Assembly: GCF_005490985.1 (NCBI RefSeq)
Contig: NZ_CP027869.1
Span: 3,162,001 to 3,226,000 of the forward strand
DNA length: 64,000 nt
Direction: 5' to 3'
Source of the DNA: Curtobacterium sp. SGAir0471
GTDB lineage: Bacteria > Actinomycetota > Actinomycetes > Actinomycetales > Microbacteriaceae
The stretch's first letter is position 1, and the number at the start of each line of letters is the position of its first letter. Below are positions 50,449 to 59,475 of the stretch, piece after piece. The position numbers were made by a program, and so were the translations under genes. The notes under the pieces are model-generated. The model worked only from the letters and a program-made list of their open reading frames with translations, was not told the origin of the DNA and searched no databases.

Positions 50449-52935
50449 TCAGGCCGACGAGCCGACCGTCCGACGACGACGTACCACGAGGACACCGGCG
50501 CCGGCCGCGAGCAGCAGGAGCGCCGCCGTGATCCCGCCACCCAGCTCGGCACCGGTGAAGGCGAGCGAGCCGGTGGCGGCGTCGATCGTCACCCCGGTCC
50601 ACCCGAGCACGGTGCCGTCGAACGCAGCGACCACGAGGCGGTGCTGGCCGGCCGGCACGTCGGCGGGCACGACGACCGTCACGGTGCCGTCCGCGGCGAC
50701 GACCGGCGTGCCGAGCAGCCGCGGCGCGGAGAACAGCCAGACCGCGACGCGCTGCCCGGCGTGCTGCGTCCCGACGGTGATCGTCACCGAGGAGCCCGCG
50801 CGGACGCTCGACGGCGCGGACACCGAACCGCGGTTCCCGTCGGTGAGCGCCGAGGCGTCCGGCGCGACCGGTGCGGTCGGGGCCACCGGGGTGGTCGGAG
50901 CGGGAGCGGTCGGGGCAGGCGTGCCGCCGCCCGCGCCGCCGCCCGTGCCCGGGGTCGGACTGGGGGTCGGGGTGCTCCCACCGTCGCCCGGCGCAGGCGT
51001 CCCGCCGTCCCCGTCGCCCGGTCCGGGCGTCCCGCCGTCACCGTCGCCCGGCTCCGTCGTCGCGTCGCACGGGTACGTCCCGGTCCGCAGCGAGGACCCG
51101 TTCGTGTCGTTGTCGTCCGCGTAGTAGGTCGCCCGAGCACCGTCCACGCAGCGCCCCGAGATCGCGAAGCCCTCGTTGGCGAGCGCCCGGTCTGCGTTCG
51201 CCGGCGCCTCGTACAGCGTCGCGAGCGCGAACGCCCCGTCCTGCACGTCGAACAGCGCAGTGCGCCCGGAGCAGGCCTCGTCGCAGACGACCCAGAGCGC
51301 GTCGAGCGTCGGGTCGAACTGCACCTCGGCGACGAGCGAGAACGGCGTCGCGATCGTGGCGACGCGCTGGGAGGAGCCGTCGTCCATGAGCGCGTAGGCG
51401 TACACGCTCGCGGTGCCCTCGACCCCGACCAGGAAGAGCCCGTCGCCGTGGCCCGCGTACGAGGCAGGCTCGTAGGCCGCCCCGGTGTGCTGGTCGACGA
51501 ACCCGTGCGACGTCAGCCACGCGTCCGGCACCCAGGTCACGCCCTCGAGCCCGGCGTTCGCGCCGAGACCCGGGAAGTCCGCGGCGAGGTTCCACTCGTC
51601 CGTCGCGTGCAGGACCGACTCGGACCCGTCCGTGGTGGCGAAGCGCAGCACCGACGGACGGCTGACCTTGGACACGTCGTTGTCGCGCTCGGTCGACACG
51701 TAGACCGCGCCGGGGTCGTCCGCCGTGACGGTGACGCCCTCGGCGTCGGGCGTCCCGGTGCCGTCGGCGTACCGCAGGTCGACGCCCGCCGCGTTCGTCG
51801 GGGCCCACCCGCCCCGGCCGTCCGACGCCAGGTGGTAGAGCAGGCCGTCGCCGTTCTGCACGGCCCAGAGCTGCCCGTCCGCCGACGAGGCGGAGGTCGT
51901 CCAGTCGAGGCCGCTCAGGTCACCGGTGAAGGTGCCCTCGGCGTCCAGGACGGTCTCGTCCGGTCCACCCGGCCATGCCTCGGCCGTGATCACACCGGCG
52001 AACCGGTTGGTTGCGCCCTTGGTCGGCTCGGCCGTTTCGGCGAAGTCGCCGGTGCCGTCGGGGTTCCGGCCGAAGGTGGTCGCGGCGTGCGCGGTCCACG
52101 AGTACTGGTCGACGAGGAGTCCTCGGGCGTCGTACAGCCGCACGCTGTCGGCCTTCCCGAGCCCGAAGCCGAAGCCCGTACCCGTACCCGTACCCGTACC
52201 CGTACCGGCCTGCGCCTCGTCCAGCACGGTGAATCCGCCCGGCGCGACGGTCGTGCCCGCCGGGATCGTCCACGCGTGGTCGTCCTCGCTGTCCCTGAGC
52301 ACGTACCCGCCGAGGTCGACCGTGGTCGTCCCGACGTTCGTCAGCTCGACCCAGTCGCCGGGGGTGCCGTCCTGCGACTCGACTTCGTTGATGCGGACCG
52401 GCGAGGAGCAGTCGTTCGGCTTCCCCTTGGTCGACGCGGTGGTGTCGACGAGCGTGCCGGAGCCGTCCGGGCAGCTGCCGTACGTGACGGCCGCGTGCGT
52501 GGTCCACGCGTACCGCAGCGCGAGCGTGCCCGATGCGTCGTAGAGCCGCACGGCGTCGGCACCCCCGAGCCCGAAGTCGAAGCCCGGGCGGGTGGAGGTC
52601 TCCTGGTCGACGACGAGGTACCCACCGGCGGCGATCGTCGACCCCTGCGGCAGCGTCCACGCGGTGTGCGAGGAGTCCGAGTCGAGGAAGCGCCACCCGC
52701 TGAGGTCGATCGCGGCGGACGAGGTGTTGACCAGCTCGACCCAGTCGGTGTCGTCGGCGTTCGACTCCACCTCGTTGATCGCGAGGCCGGCGGCGGGGCC
52801 GGTGGTGACGCGGGCGCCGACGGTCGGGTCGTCGTCACCGACCGCGGCGACGGCTGGGGTGGCGGTCAGCACGCCGGCGGCGAGGGCGATGCCCGTCGCG
52901 AGGCCGGCACCGAGCCGCAGGGCAGGGGTGCGCAT
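50449..52935 (-). CDS. Secreted LTD-domain protein with LAFTG wall-sorting signal
   Basis: The 828-residue protein has a signal peptide (residues 1-30). Two lamin-tail domains follow, each starting INEVES (about residues 53 and 178), then a propeller-like esterase/phytase-type region (YVSTERDNDVSKVSRPSVLR, ANAGLEGVTWVPDAW). A Pro/Gly-rich stalk near residues 640-700 and an immunoglobulin-like domain come next. The C-terminus is LAFTG, a hydrophobic span and RRRR. LAxTG is the recognition form of class E sortases, so it is probably wall-anchored. The ATG at 52935 has AAGGA 8 nt upstream. An in-frame hexamer repeat encodes alternating Gly-Thr. Confidence 0.88.
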   Translation of the reverse strand: MRTPALRLGAGLATGIALAAGVLTATPAVAAVGDDDPTVGARVTTGPAAGLAINEVESNADDTDWVELVNTSSAAIDLSGWRFLDSDSSHTAWTLPQGSTIAAGGYLVVDQETSTRPGFDFGLGGADAVRLYDASGTLALRYAWTTHAAVTYGSCPDGSGTLVDTTASTKGKPNDCSSPVRINEVESQDGTPGDWVELTNVGTTTVDLGGYVLRDSEDDHAWTIPAGTTVAPGGFTVLDEAQAGTGTGTGTGTGFGFGLGKADSVRLYDARGLLVDQYSWTAHAATTFGRNPDGTGDFAETAEPTKGATNRFAGVITAEAWPGGPDETVLDAEGTFTGDLSGLDWTTSASSADGQLWAVQNGDGLLYHLASDGRGGWAPTNAAGVDLRYADGTGTPDAEGVTVTADDPGAVYVSTERDNDVSKVSRPSVLRFATTDGSESVLHATDEWNLAADFPGLGANAGLEGVTWVPDAWLTSHGFVDQHTGAAYEPASYAGHGDGLFLVGVEGTASVYAYALMDDGSSQRVATIATPFSLVAEVQFDPTLDALWVVCDEACSGRTALFDVQDGAFALATLYEAPANADRALANEGFAISGRCVDGARATYYADDNDTNGSSLRTGTYPCDATTEPGDGDGGTPGPGDGDGGTPAPGDGGSTPTPSPTPGTGGGAGGGTPAPTAPAPTTPVAPTAPVAPDASALTDGNRGSVSAPSSVRAGSSVTITVGTQHAGQRVAVWLFSAPRLLGTPVVAADGTVTVVVPADVPAGQHRLVVAAFDGTVLGWTGVTIDAATGSLAFTGAELGGGITAALLLLAAGAGVLVVRRRRTVGSSA
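52176..52206 (-). repeat. Hexamer microsatellite in the LTD gene
   Basis: CCCGTA is repeated five times. On the coding strand it gives alternating Gly and Thr codons between the second LTD strands. The 6-bp period preserves the frame. Confidence 0.88.
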
Positions 52936-53040
52936 GCAGGGTCCTTGTCGGGGAGGCCAGTGGGACCTGCACGACTGTTCAGCATCTCGGCGTCCGGCCG
53001 GTGGCGGGCAGGTGAACGACGGGTGTCGCGAGCAGGCGAC

Positions 53041-53082
53041 GGACGGGAGGCGCGGTGCGGGCCGGCACCGCGCCTCCCGTCC
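53041..53082. terminator. 18-bp perfect hairpin with the recurrent motif
   Basis: GGACGGGAGGCGCGGTGC pairs perfectly with GCACCGCGCCTCCCGTCC, loop 6 nt. Both genes point away from it (52935 leftward, 53182 rightward). It therefore ends neither gene and instead sits between divergent promoters. Confidence 0.7.
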
Positions 53083-53181
53083 GCCGTCGGTGCCGGCCCA
53101 CGGCCCGACTCGCGACTCCTCACAGGGGGCGCCGACAGGATGGTACGGACCACGCGAGCGCGTTCGGTCGGAGAGGGAACC

Positions 53182-53610
53182 GTGACGGACGACACCAGCA
53201 ACACAGCACTGCAGTCGATGATCGAGCGCGCCGGGCGGATCACCGCGGACGAGGCAGAGGCCCTCGACGTCGCCTGGAAGGCCGACGAGCAGATCGTCGT
53301 GCCGGTGTCGAGCGCGTCGCTCGCGGTCCAGGGCGGCGCGGACGGCCGGATGGTGACGAACGCCGACCTGCTGGCCGCCTGGCAGCACGCGCTCGACGCC
53401 GCCGGTGCCGCGGGCCGCGTCGACGAGATCGAGGCCGCGCAGGAGGCCGGGCGCGCGGTCAAGCACAGCGAGGCGCACCTCCGCGACCGCGCGGGGGCCG
53501 AGGAGGCCGTCCGGTCGGCGGTGCTGGCGACCGGCGTGCGCGACCTGCTGGCGGACGACGAGTACGACACCCTGACGGCGGTGTGGCGGAAGGTCCTCGG
53601 GGCGGTCTGA
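53182..53610 (+). CDS. Hypothetical protein
   Basis: I do not recognise a function. The 142-residue acidic protein is predicted helical with no membrane span. It includes MIERAGRITADEAEALDVAW near residue 12 and AHLRDRAGAEEAVRSAV near residue 98. The GTG at 53182 is chosen for the GGAGAGGG 5-12 nt upstream. Confidence 0.7.
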   Translation: MTDDTSNTALQSMIERAGRITADEAEALDVAWKADEQIVVPVSSASLAVQGGADGRMVTNADLLAAWQHALDAAGAAGRVDEIEAAQEAGRAVKHSEAHLRDRAGAEEAVRSAVLATGVRDLLADDEYDTLTAVWRKVLGAV

Positions 53611-53641
53611 CCGACGGCCCCGGGACGGCTGGTGCCGCGCG

Positions 53642-54727
53642 TCAGGAGCGGGCGACGCCGCTGAAGTCCGGAGATCCGTCCGCGGCTGCCGGCAGCGGTG
53701 TGCCGTCGACGTAGCGCGGCCAGGCGAGCGCCCGGGCGCCGTCCGGTCGGCGCTCGTAGAGCAGACCGTCGGTGCCCGCGACCGTCGTGGGCTCGGTGAC
53801 CCCGGTGGGCTCAGTGCTCACCGCTCGGCGCGCTGCGGCTGCGGCTGCGGTCGTGGCCGTGGCCGTGGCGGCTGCCGGGTCCGGCGTGGCCGACCAGCCG
53901 CCCGTGAACGGCGCGGCGGGGACACCGGGCGCACCCGGTCCCGACGGCCCTGCCAGCGGTGCCGGTCCTGCCGCCGGTGAGGTCCCCACTGCCGCCGGCG
54001 GCGCCGGCCACGACGCCGCGACGGTGCCCGTGGCGACCCCGACCCCCGACGCGGGGCGTCTCGGACGGAACAACGCGTTGCTGAGCGGCACGACGACGGT
54101 GCCGAGCAGGTCGAGGATCACCACGACCCACACGAGCCGCCAGTAGCCGCTGGCCAGGTCGAGGTCCGGCGCCAGGAGCGGCACCGAGAGCAGCAGGGCG
54201 AGTACCGCGATCACACCGACGGTGGTCTTCGCGACGAGCTGCAGCAGCGGGGTCGGGTAGCGCCGGTGGATGACGAGCAGCAGGTGGACGTGGAGCAGCG
54301 CGAACCGCGCGACGAAGACGATCCCGAGCCAGTGCCAGAAGTGCTCGCCGACGAGCCAGATGCCGTCGCCGCCGAAGGGGTCGGCCGGCACGACCCAGAC
54401 CTTGAACAGCCCGGTGACGAGCAGGTACATCGACACGACGATGCTCGCGAACGCGAACGTCCCGGACCGCCGCGAGGACACGTCGGCGTCGTACCAGGAG
54501 AGCAGCGCGAAGACGACGACCACGACCACCGTCAGCAGGAGCTGCACCGCGACGCGGCCGAAGTCCCCGAGGAGCACCGCGACGATGCCGACCAGCCCGG
54601 CAGCGACGACGGCGCCGATGATCGTCCGGAAGACCAGCGGTCGGACCCGCGCCCAGCGTGGATCGATGGTCCCCACCTGCTCGTCCGCGCTCGTCGTGTC
54701 CGTGCTCGTCACGACCGTGCTCGTCAT
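53642..54727 (-). CDS. Multi-span membrane protein with a disordered C-terminus
   Basis: The 361-residue protein has about six spans between residues 33 and 220 (IIGAVVAAGLVGIVAVLL, LLLTVVVVVVFALLSW, FASIVVSMYLLVTGLF and later ones). A His/Trp-rich segment (GEHFWHWLGIVFVARFALLH) lies in the middle. Residues 225-310 are Ala/Pro/Thr-rich and probably disordered. The C-terminus LLYERRPDGARALAWPRYVDG is well ordered. The histidines could bind a cofactor, but no cytochrome motif is clear. The ATG has GGGAGAG 5-11 nt upstream. Confidence 0.75.
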   Translation of the reverse strand: MTSTVVTSTDTTSADEQVGTIDPRWARVRPLVFRTIIGAVVAAGLVGIVAVLLGDFGRVAVQLLLTVVVVVVFALLSWYDADVSSRRSGTFAFASIVVSMYLLVTGLFKVWVVPADPFGGDGIWLVGEHFWHWLGIVFVARFALLHVHLLLVIHRRYPTPLLQLVAKTTVGVIAVLALLLSVPLLAPDLDLASGYWRLVWVVVILDLLGTVVVPLSNALFRPRRPASGVGVATGTVAASWPAPPAAVGTSPAAGPAPLAGPSGPGAPGVPAAPFTGGWSATPDPAAATATATTAAAAAARRAVSTEPTGVTEPTTVAGTDGLLYERRPDGARALAWPRYVDGTPLPAAADGSPDFSGVARS

Positions 54728-54857
54728 GCGACTCTCCCTCGCCTCGGTACCCACGCCCGTGCCAGGTCGGTGTCGGCCCCGGTGTCCCCGAACCCTAGCC
54801 GGGCGTCGACGAGCCGGACAGCACCGCGAACGGGGGCGGACCCGCTGCCGTCGGTGC

Positions 54858-56108
54858 TCAGCGCCGGATGAGCAACGCGCTCGCACGCGGTGACAGCGCC
54901 GCGTCGAGCACCAGGCAGGCGGCGCCGACCGCGGCCACGTCAGCACCCCGTCCGCTGTCCACGACCGCGACGGGGTGCTTGGGCACGAGCAGCGGCGAGC
55001 CCGTGATCGCCGCGCGCGCGGCCGGCAGCGCGACCGGTGCGATCCGCGACCAGAACGGCCCACCGAAGACCACGCGGTCGATGTCGAGCAGGTTGACGAT
55101 GACCACCACGGCCCGGCCCATCGCGGTACCGGCGTCGGCGGCGAGCCCGGATGCGACCTCGTCACCCGACACGATCGCGTCGCCGAGGGCGTCCCAGGCC
55201 TGCTGCACGGCGGTGACGTCGTCCGTCGGTGCACCGCCGGACAAGCGGAGCCCGCGGTCCCGCGCCACCTCGACCAGCCGCGCCGGGGCGACGGCGGCGC
55301 CGACCTCGCCCCGTGTGCCGGACCCGTCCGGGGTGCCGGCGAGCGCCCCCTGGTCGACCATGATGTGCCCGGCGTCGCCCGCGTTCGAGCCGACGCCGCG
55401 CACGGGCTCGTGGTCGACGACGAGTCCGACGCCGAAGCCCGTGCCGAAGTACACGAAGGCGAAGTTCCGCGCCGAGGACTCCCCCGCCAGGAACATCTCG
55501 CCGACCACCGCCGCGGTGACGTCCTTCTCGAGCAGGACCGGGTACCCCGTCGCCTCGGCGAGCGCGTCCCGCAGCGGCACGTCCCGCCACCGCGGCAGGA
55601 ACGGCGGGTCGAGCACGACACCGGCGTCGACGTCGATCGGTCCGGGGCTCGCGATGCCGACGCCGAGCACGCTCTCCCCCGCGACCCCGGCCTCCGCGAC
55701 GAGGCCGTCGACGGCGGTCGCGATGGTCCGGACGACCTCGGCGGGGTCGTCCGCGGACGGCGTCGACGTGGTGGTCTCGGCGACGACACTGCCGGCGAGG
55801 TCGAGGAGCACGTACGTCACGACCGCGGGGTCGACGTGCACGCCGACCGCGTACCGGCTCGTGGCCTCGAGACGCAGGATCGTCCGGGGCTTCCCGCGAC
55901 CGGCGACCACGGTTCCGGACTCGGCGATCATGCCGGCCTCGATGAGGAACCGGGTGACGTTCGACACGGTCTGTGCGCTGAGGCCCGTGCGCGCGGCGAG
56001 CTCCACGCGGCTCAGCCCGTCGGGTGAGCGGCGGACGGCGTCGAGCACGACGGTGCGGTTGAAGCCGCCGATCGACGGCAGGTTCGCCCCACGCCGATGC
56101 TCCGCCAT
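54858..56108 (-). CDS. ROK-family transcriptional regulator
   Basis: The 416-residue protein has an N-terminal winged helix (GLSRVELAARTGLSAQTVSN, about residues 31-50) and a ROK sugar-kinase-like domain (GVGIASPGPIDVDAG near residue 148, FGTGFGVGLVVDHEPVRG, VVFGGPFW). The ROK zinc motif CxCGxxGC is missing: after GDAGHIMVDQG the cysteines are absent. It may therefore bind its sugar differently. The ATG follows a TAGGGT box by 6 nt, so it is likely leaderless. No sugar operon is adjacent. Confidence 0.9.
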   Translation of the reverse strand: MAEHRRGANLPSIGGFNRTVVLDAVRRSPDGLSRVELAARTGLSAQTVSNVTRFLIEAGMIAESGTVVAGRGKPRTILRLEATSRYAVGVHVDPAVVTYVLLDLAGSVVAETTTSTPSADDPAEVVRTIATAVDGLVAEAGVAGESVLGVGIASPGPIDVDAGVVLDPPFLPRWRDVPLRDALAEATGYPVLLEKDVTAAVVGEMFLAGESSARNFAFVYFGTGFGVGLVVDHEPVRGVGSNAGDAGHIMVDQGALAGTPDGSGTRGEVGAAVAPARLVEVARDRGLRLSGGAPTDDVTAVQQAWDALGDAIVSGDEVASGLAADAGTAMGRAVVVIVNLLDIDRVVFGGPFWSRIAPVALPAARAAITGSPLLVPKHPVAVVDSGRGADVAAVGAACLVLDAALSPRASALLIRR

Positions 56109-56230
56109 GCCGCGACCCTACCGCCGCCCGGACACCCGGACGGCGCGCTGGCCACGGCGCTGCAACGGTGCTGCAACGGTCCGGGCGAGCTCCTGGCACC
56201 CGGACGGGGTGCACCGCTACCCTGAGCGGC

Positions 56231-56686
56231 ATGACGGACCTCCGCCTCGAAGCCCTCTCCGCGTCGACCGCCGCCGCGGCCAACTCGCTGACGCTCAAGC
56301 CCGGGCAGGAGCAGTTCGTGCAGCCGACGACGTACGGCGTCGCCGAGTCGGACGTGAAGCCGAGCTCGGCGTGGACCCGCGTGGTGCTCGACGGTGACCG
56401 AGTGGTCGGGATGATCATCGGCACCTTCGACGAGGACAACGCCGAAGAAGAACTGCGCAGCGCGATCTGGCGCGTCAACGTCGCCGCCGACGCACAGGGC
56501 CGCGGCGTCGGACGCTTCGCGGTGCACGGCCTGGCGGACGAGGCGCGGAGCCGCGGCTTCGAGCGCCTGACCGTCGTCTACGAGCCCGGCGGGAACGGCG
56601 GGCCCGAGGCCTTCTTCCGTGCGCTGGGCTTCGAGACCCTGCGCGAGACGCAGTACGGCGACCACTTCGCCGCCCTCGCGCTGTAG
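56231..56686 (+). CDS. GNAT-family N-acetyltransferase
   Basis: The 151-residue protein has the acetyl-CoA-binding motif WRVNVAADAQGRGVGRFAVH (about residues 80-99, with the Q/RxxGxG/A loop) and C-terminal FFRALGFETLRET. The acceptor substrate is unknown. The ATG follows a TACCCT box by 7 nt. The next gene starts 8 bp downstream. Confidence 0.9.
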   Translation: MTDLRLEALSASTAAAANSLTLKPGQEQFVQPTTYGVAESDVKPSSAWTRVVLDGDRVVGMIIGTFDEDNAEEELRSAIWRVNVAADAQGRGVGRFAVHGLADEARSRGFERLTVVYEPGGNGGPEAFFRALGFETLRETQYGDHFAALAL

Positions 56687-56694
56687 CCCGCCGG

Positions 56695-57075
56695 GTGGAG
56701 GAGCCTGACAGCGGCGCGACCCTGCCGGAGCCGGACTTCGGCGCGGCCGTCGCCGAGGTGGTGCGGCTGATCCCGGCCGGGCACGTCATGACGTACGGCG
56801 ACGTCGCGGCCGCACTCGGGTCGCGGGCGTCCCGGGCGGTCGGCAAGGTGATGGCGCACGAGGGCGCCGACCTGCCGTGGTGGCGCGTGGTGCGCGCCGG
56901 CGGGCTGCCGCCCGTCCGGCACGAGGCCCGGGCGCTCGAGCACTACCGTGTCGAGGGCACGCCGCTCGTGGAGCGGTCGACCGATTCGTCGGGGCCGTCG
57001 GGCGTCTCGGCCTGGAGGATCGACATGCGTCGCGCGCGCTGGTCACCCGCCACGGACGCGGACGACCCCTTCTGA
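56695..57075 (+). CDS. Alkyltransferase-like DNA repair protein without the active cysteine
   Basis: The 126-residue MGMT-family protein has IPAGHVMTYGDVAAALGSRA (about residues 26-45, the wing/helix) and a PWWRVVRAGG block. True alkyltransferases have PCHRV there, and alkyltransferase-like proteins have Trp for Cys, usually PWHRV. Both Cys and His are Trp here. Such proteins bind O6-alkylguanine and hand lesions to nucleotide-excision repair. The GTG is 8 bp after the GNAT gene. Confidence 0.88.
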   Translation: MEEPDSGATLPEPDFGAAVAEVVRLIPAGHVMTYGDVAAALGSRASRAVGKVMAHEGADLPWWRVVRAGGLPPVRHEARALEHYRVEGTPLVERSTDSSGPSGVSAWRIDMRRARWSPATDADDPF

Positions 57076-57094
57076 CACGCGTGGACGTGTGGGC

Positions 57095-57520
57095 TCACGC
57101 GTCGAAGCGCGCGCCCTTCGGGTTCGGCGGCAGCAGGAACATCACCAGCAGCACGATCCCACCGAGCACGGGCAGCACGTGCAGGAACTGCCAGAAGCCG
57201 GAACGGTCCGCGTCGTGCAGGCGGCGGGCGCCGAGGGCGAGCGATCCGATCAGCGTCACGAGTCCCCAGAGCACGAACAGGTAGGAGCCGACCGGGTTCT
57301 CGAGCACCGGGCTCCCCGGCGTGAACAGCTGCGGCACGAGCAGCAGCACGAGCCCGACCACGAACGACGTCAGCCACCACCACCAGTACTCCGCGCGCGA
57401 CGCCCGGCCGGTGAACACGGTGTACTTCCGCCAGAACCGTCGGACGGCCTCGGCGAAGGGGGCCCCGTAGAACGGGTCGCGCAGGGCGACGCCGCCGGGC
57501 TGCACGCTTTCGTTGCTCAT
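57095..57520 (-). CDS. DUF805 membrane protein
   Basis: The 141-residue protein has the DUF805 hallmarks RFWRKYTVFTGRASRAEYWW (about residues 28-47), three to four spans, and GARRLHDADRSGFWQFLHVL near residue 97. Function is unknown. It lies 32 bp downstream of the ABC exporter stop on the same strand and may be co-transcribed with it. No clear ribosome-binding site is visible at this start. Confidence 0.88.
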   Translation of the reverse strand: MSNESVQPGGVALRDPFYGAPFAEAVRRFWRKYTVFTGRASRAEYWWWWLTSFVVGLVLLLVPQLFTPGSPVLENPVGSYLFVLWGLVTLIGSLALGARRLHDADRSGFWQFLHVLPVLGGIVLLVMFLLPPNPKGARFDA

Positions 57521-57552
57521 GGGAGCAAGCCAACCACGTGCAGCCCGGTCCG

Positions 57553-59475
57553 TCAGACGAGCGAATCCCGCCAGGCCGCGTGCAGCTGGGCGAACCGGCC
57601 GGTGCCGGCGATCAGGTCGTCCGGCGTGCCGTCCTCGACGATCCGGCCGTACTCCATCACGAGCACCCGGTGGGCGATCGCGACGGTCGACAGCCGGTGC
57701 GCGATGATCACCGCCGTGCGGTCCGCGAGGAGCGTCTCGAGCCCCTCCTGCACGAGCCGCTCGGACGGGATGTCGAGCGACGCCGTGGCCTCGTCGAGGA
57801 TGAGCACCTTCGGGTCGGCGATGAACGCCCGGGCGAAGGACAGCAGCTGGCGCTGCCCGGCCGACACCCGGCCGCCGCGCTTGTTCACGTCGGTGTCGTA
57901 GCCGTCGGGCAGGGCCTCGATGAACGCGTGCGCGCCCACGGCCTTCGCCGCCCGGACGATCTCGTCGCGCGTCGCCCCTGGCTTGCCGAGCGCGATGTTG
58001 TCCGCGACCGAGCCGGAGAACAGGTACGCCTCCTGCGTGACCATGACGATCGCGCGGCGCATGTCCTTCGGGTCGATCTCCCGCAGGTCCACCCCGTCGA
58101 GTCGCACGGACCCCTTCGACGGGTCGTAGAACCGCGCCATGAGCTTCGCGAGCGTCGACTTGCCGGCGCCGGTCGACCCGACGAGCGCGATCGTCTGCCC
58201 CGCCGGGATGTGCAGGTCGAACTCGGGGAGCACGACCTTGTCGGCGTTGTACGCGAACTCGACGTCGTCGAAGTCCATCGCACCGGTGGCCTCGGGCAGC
58301 CGCACGGGCTTCGCGGGGTCCGGCACCGACGGACGTTCCTCGAGGACGCCGGAGATCTTCTCCATGGCCGCAGAGGCCGACTGGTACCCGTTGTAGAACA
58401 TCGCGAGCTCCTGCGCCGGGTCGAAGAACCGCTTGGCGTAGAGCGCGACCGCGAGCAGCGCGCCGACCTCGAGCGAGCCGCCGACGATCCGGAAGCCGCC
58501 CACGATGACGACCGCCGCGAGCGTGGCGTTGCCGATGAGCACGAGCACCGGGTCGAAGGTCCCGAACAGGTTGAACACCTTCGTGTTCGCCACCCGGTAG
58601 TCCTCGACGTACCGGCCGTACTCGTCGCGGTTGCGGGACTCCTTCCGGAACGCCTGCACCGCCCGGATGCCGGTCATGGTCTCGACGAAGTGCACGATGA
58701 CCCGGGCCGAGGTGACGCGGGTGGCCCGGAACAGCGTCTGCGAGTTCGTCTGGAACCAGCGGATGAGGAACCACAGCGGCACGAGCGACACCGCGAGCAC
58801 GAGCCCGGACGTCGGGTCGAGCGCGACGAGCGCGATGCCCGTGAACACCATGTAGAGCACGCCCTGGATGAGCTGGTTCAGCCCGGAGTCGAGCAGCTCG
58901 CGGATGGAGTCGAGGTCGCTCGTCTGGCGGGAGATGATCCGGCCCGAGGTGTACGTCTCGTGGAACTCGAGCGACAGCCGCTGCGTGTGCAGGAACACCC
59001 GCTTGCGGAGGTCGAACAGGATCGCCTGGCTGATCCGCGCCGCGAGCACGGTGTACCAGGCGGTGAGCACCGCGCCGAGCACCGCGACGACGATGTACGT
59101 CGCCACGACGGCGAACGCCGGCACCCAGTCGTTCGCGTCGAGCACCCGGGGCAGCGCGTTGTCGATGCCCCACGCGATGAGCGCCGGGCCGGCGACGGTG
59201 CCCGCGGTGGAGACCACCACGACGACGCCGAGCAGCACGAGCCGTGCCTTCAGCGGCGCCGCGAGCGACCCGAGCAGGGCGAGGGAGCGACGCCGCAGGC
59301 GCTTGCTCTCCGCCTTGCTGAAGTCCTCGCGCTCCTCGCCGCGCACGCCGAGCGTGGTGATCGCGGCGGTGTCGGGGCCGGCCGCCCCGGTGGCCGCGGT
59401 CTCGTCGAGGACGGGATCCGTGCCTCCCGGCCCGGCTGCCGTGTCGACGGGCGGTACCTGGTCCTGCTGGGTCAT
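57553..59475 (-). CDS. Heterodimeric ABC exporter subunit, catalytic Walker B half
   Basis: The 640-residue protein has an Ala/Gly-rich N-terminal tail, six spans (about residues 75-350) and a nucleotide-binding domain. Walker A is [15 protein letters not shown], Walker [12 protein letters not shown] keeps the catalytic Glu, and the H-loop is IIAHRLST. The signature is degenerate (VSAGQRQ instead of LSGGQ). The partner has the complementary defects, so together they form one good and one degenerate ATP site. The ATG overlaps the partner stop (ATGA). It probably exports drugs or lipids. Confidence 0.93.
   Translation of the reverse strand: MTQQDQVPPVDTAAGPGGTDPVLDETAATGAAGPDTAAITTLGVRGEEREDFSKAESKRLRRRSLALLGSLAAPLKARLVLLGVVVVVSTAGTVAGPALIAWGIDNALPRVLDANDWVPAFAVVATYIVVAVLGAVLTAWYTVLAARISQAILFDLRKRVFLHTQRLSLEFHETYTSGRIISRQTSDLDSIRELLDSGLNQLIQGVLYMVFTGIALVALDPTSGLVLAVSLVPLWFLIRWFQTNSQTLFRATRVTSARVIVHFVETMTGIRAVQAFRKESRNRDEYGRYVEDYRVANTKVFNLFGTFDPVLVLIGNATLAAVVIVGGFRIVGGSLEVGALLAVALYAKRFFDPAQELAMFYNGYQSASAAMEKISGVLEERPSVPDPAKPVRLPEATGAMDFDDVEFAYNADKVVLPEFDLHIPAGQTIALVGSTGAGKSTLAKLMARFYDPSKGSVRLDGVDLREIDPKDMRRAIVMVTQEAYLFSGSVADNIALGKPGATRDEIVRAAKAVGAHAFIEALPDGYDTDVNKRGGRVSAGQRQLLSFARAFIADPKVLILDEATASLDIPSERLVQEGLETLLADRTAVIIAHRLSTVAIAHRVLVMEYGRIVEDGTPDDLIAGTGRFAQLHAAWRDSLV

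Noticed and set aside
53041-53082. 18-bp hairpin as a conventional terminator
   Set aside because: Both flanking genes start next to it and transcribe away, so it ends neither. It was kept only as a hairpin carrying the recurrent motif.
49504-53610. 4-kb plus-strand open frame across phzF and the LTD gene
   Set aside because: It runs antisense through two recognisable genes and a terminator and resembles no protein.
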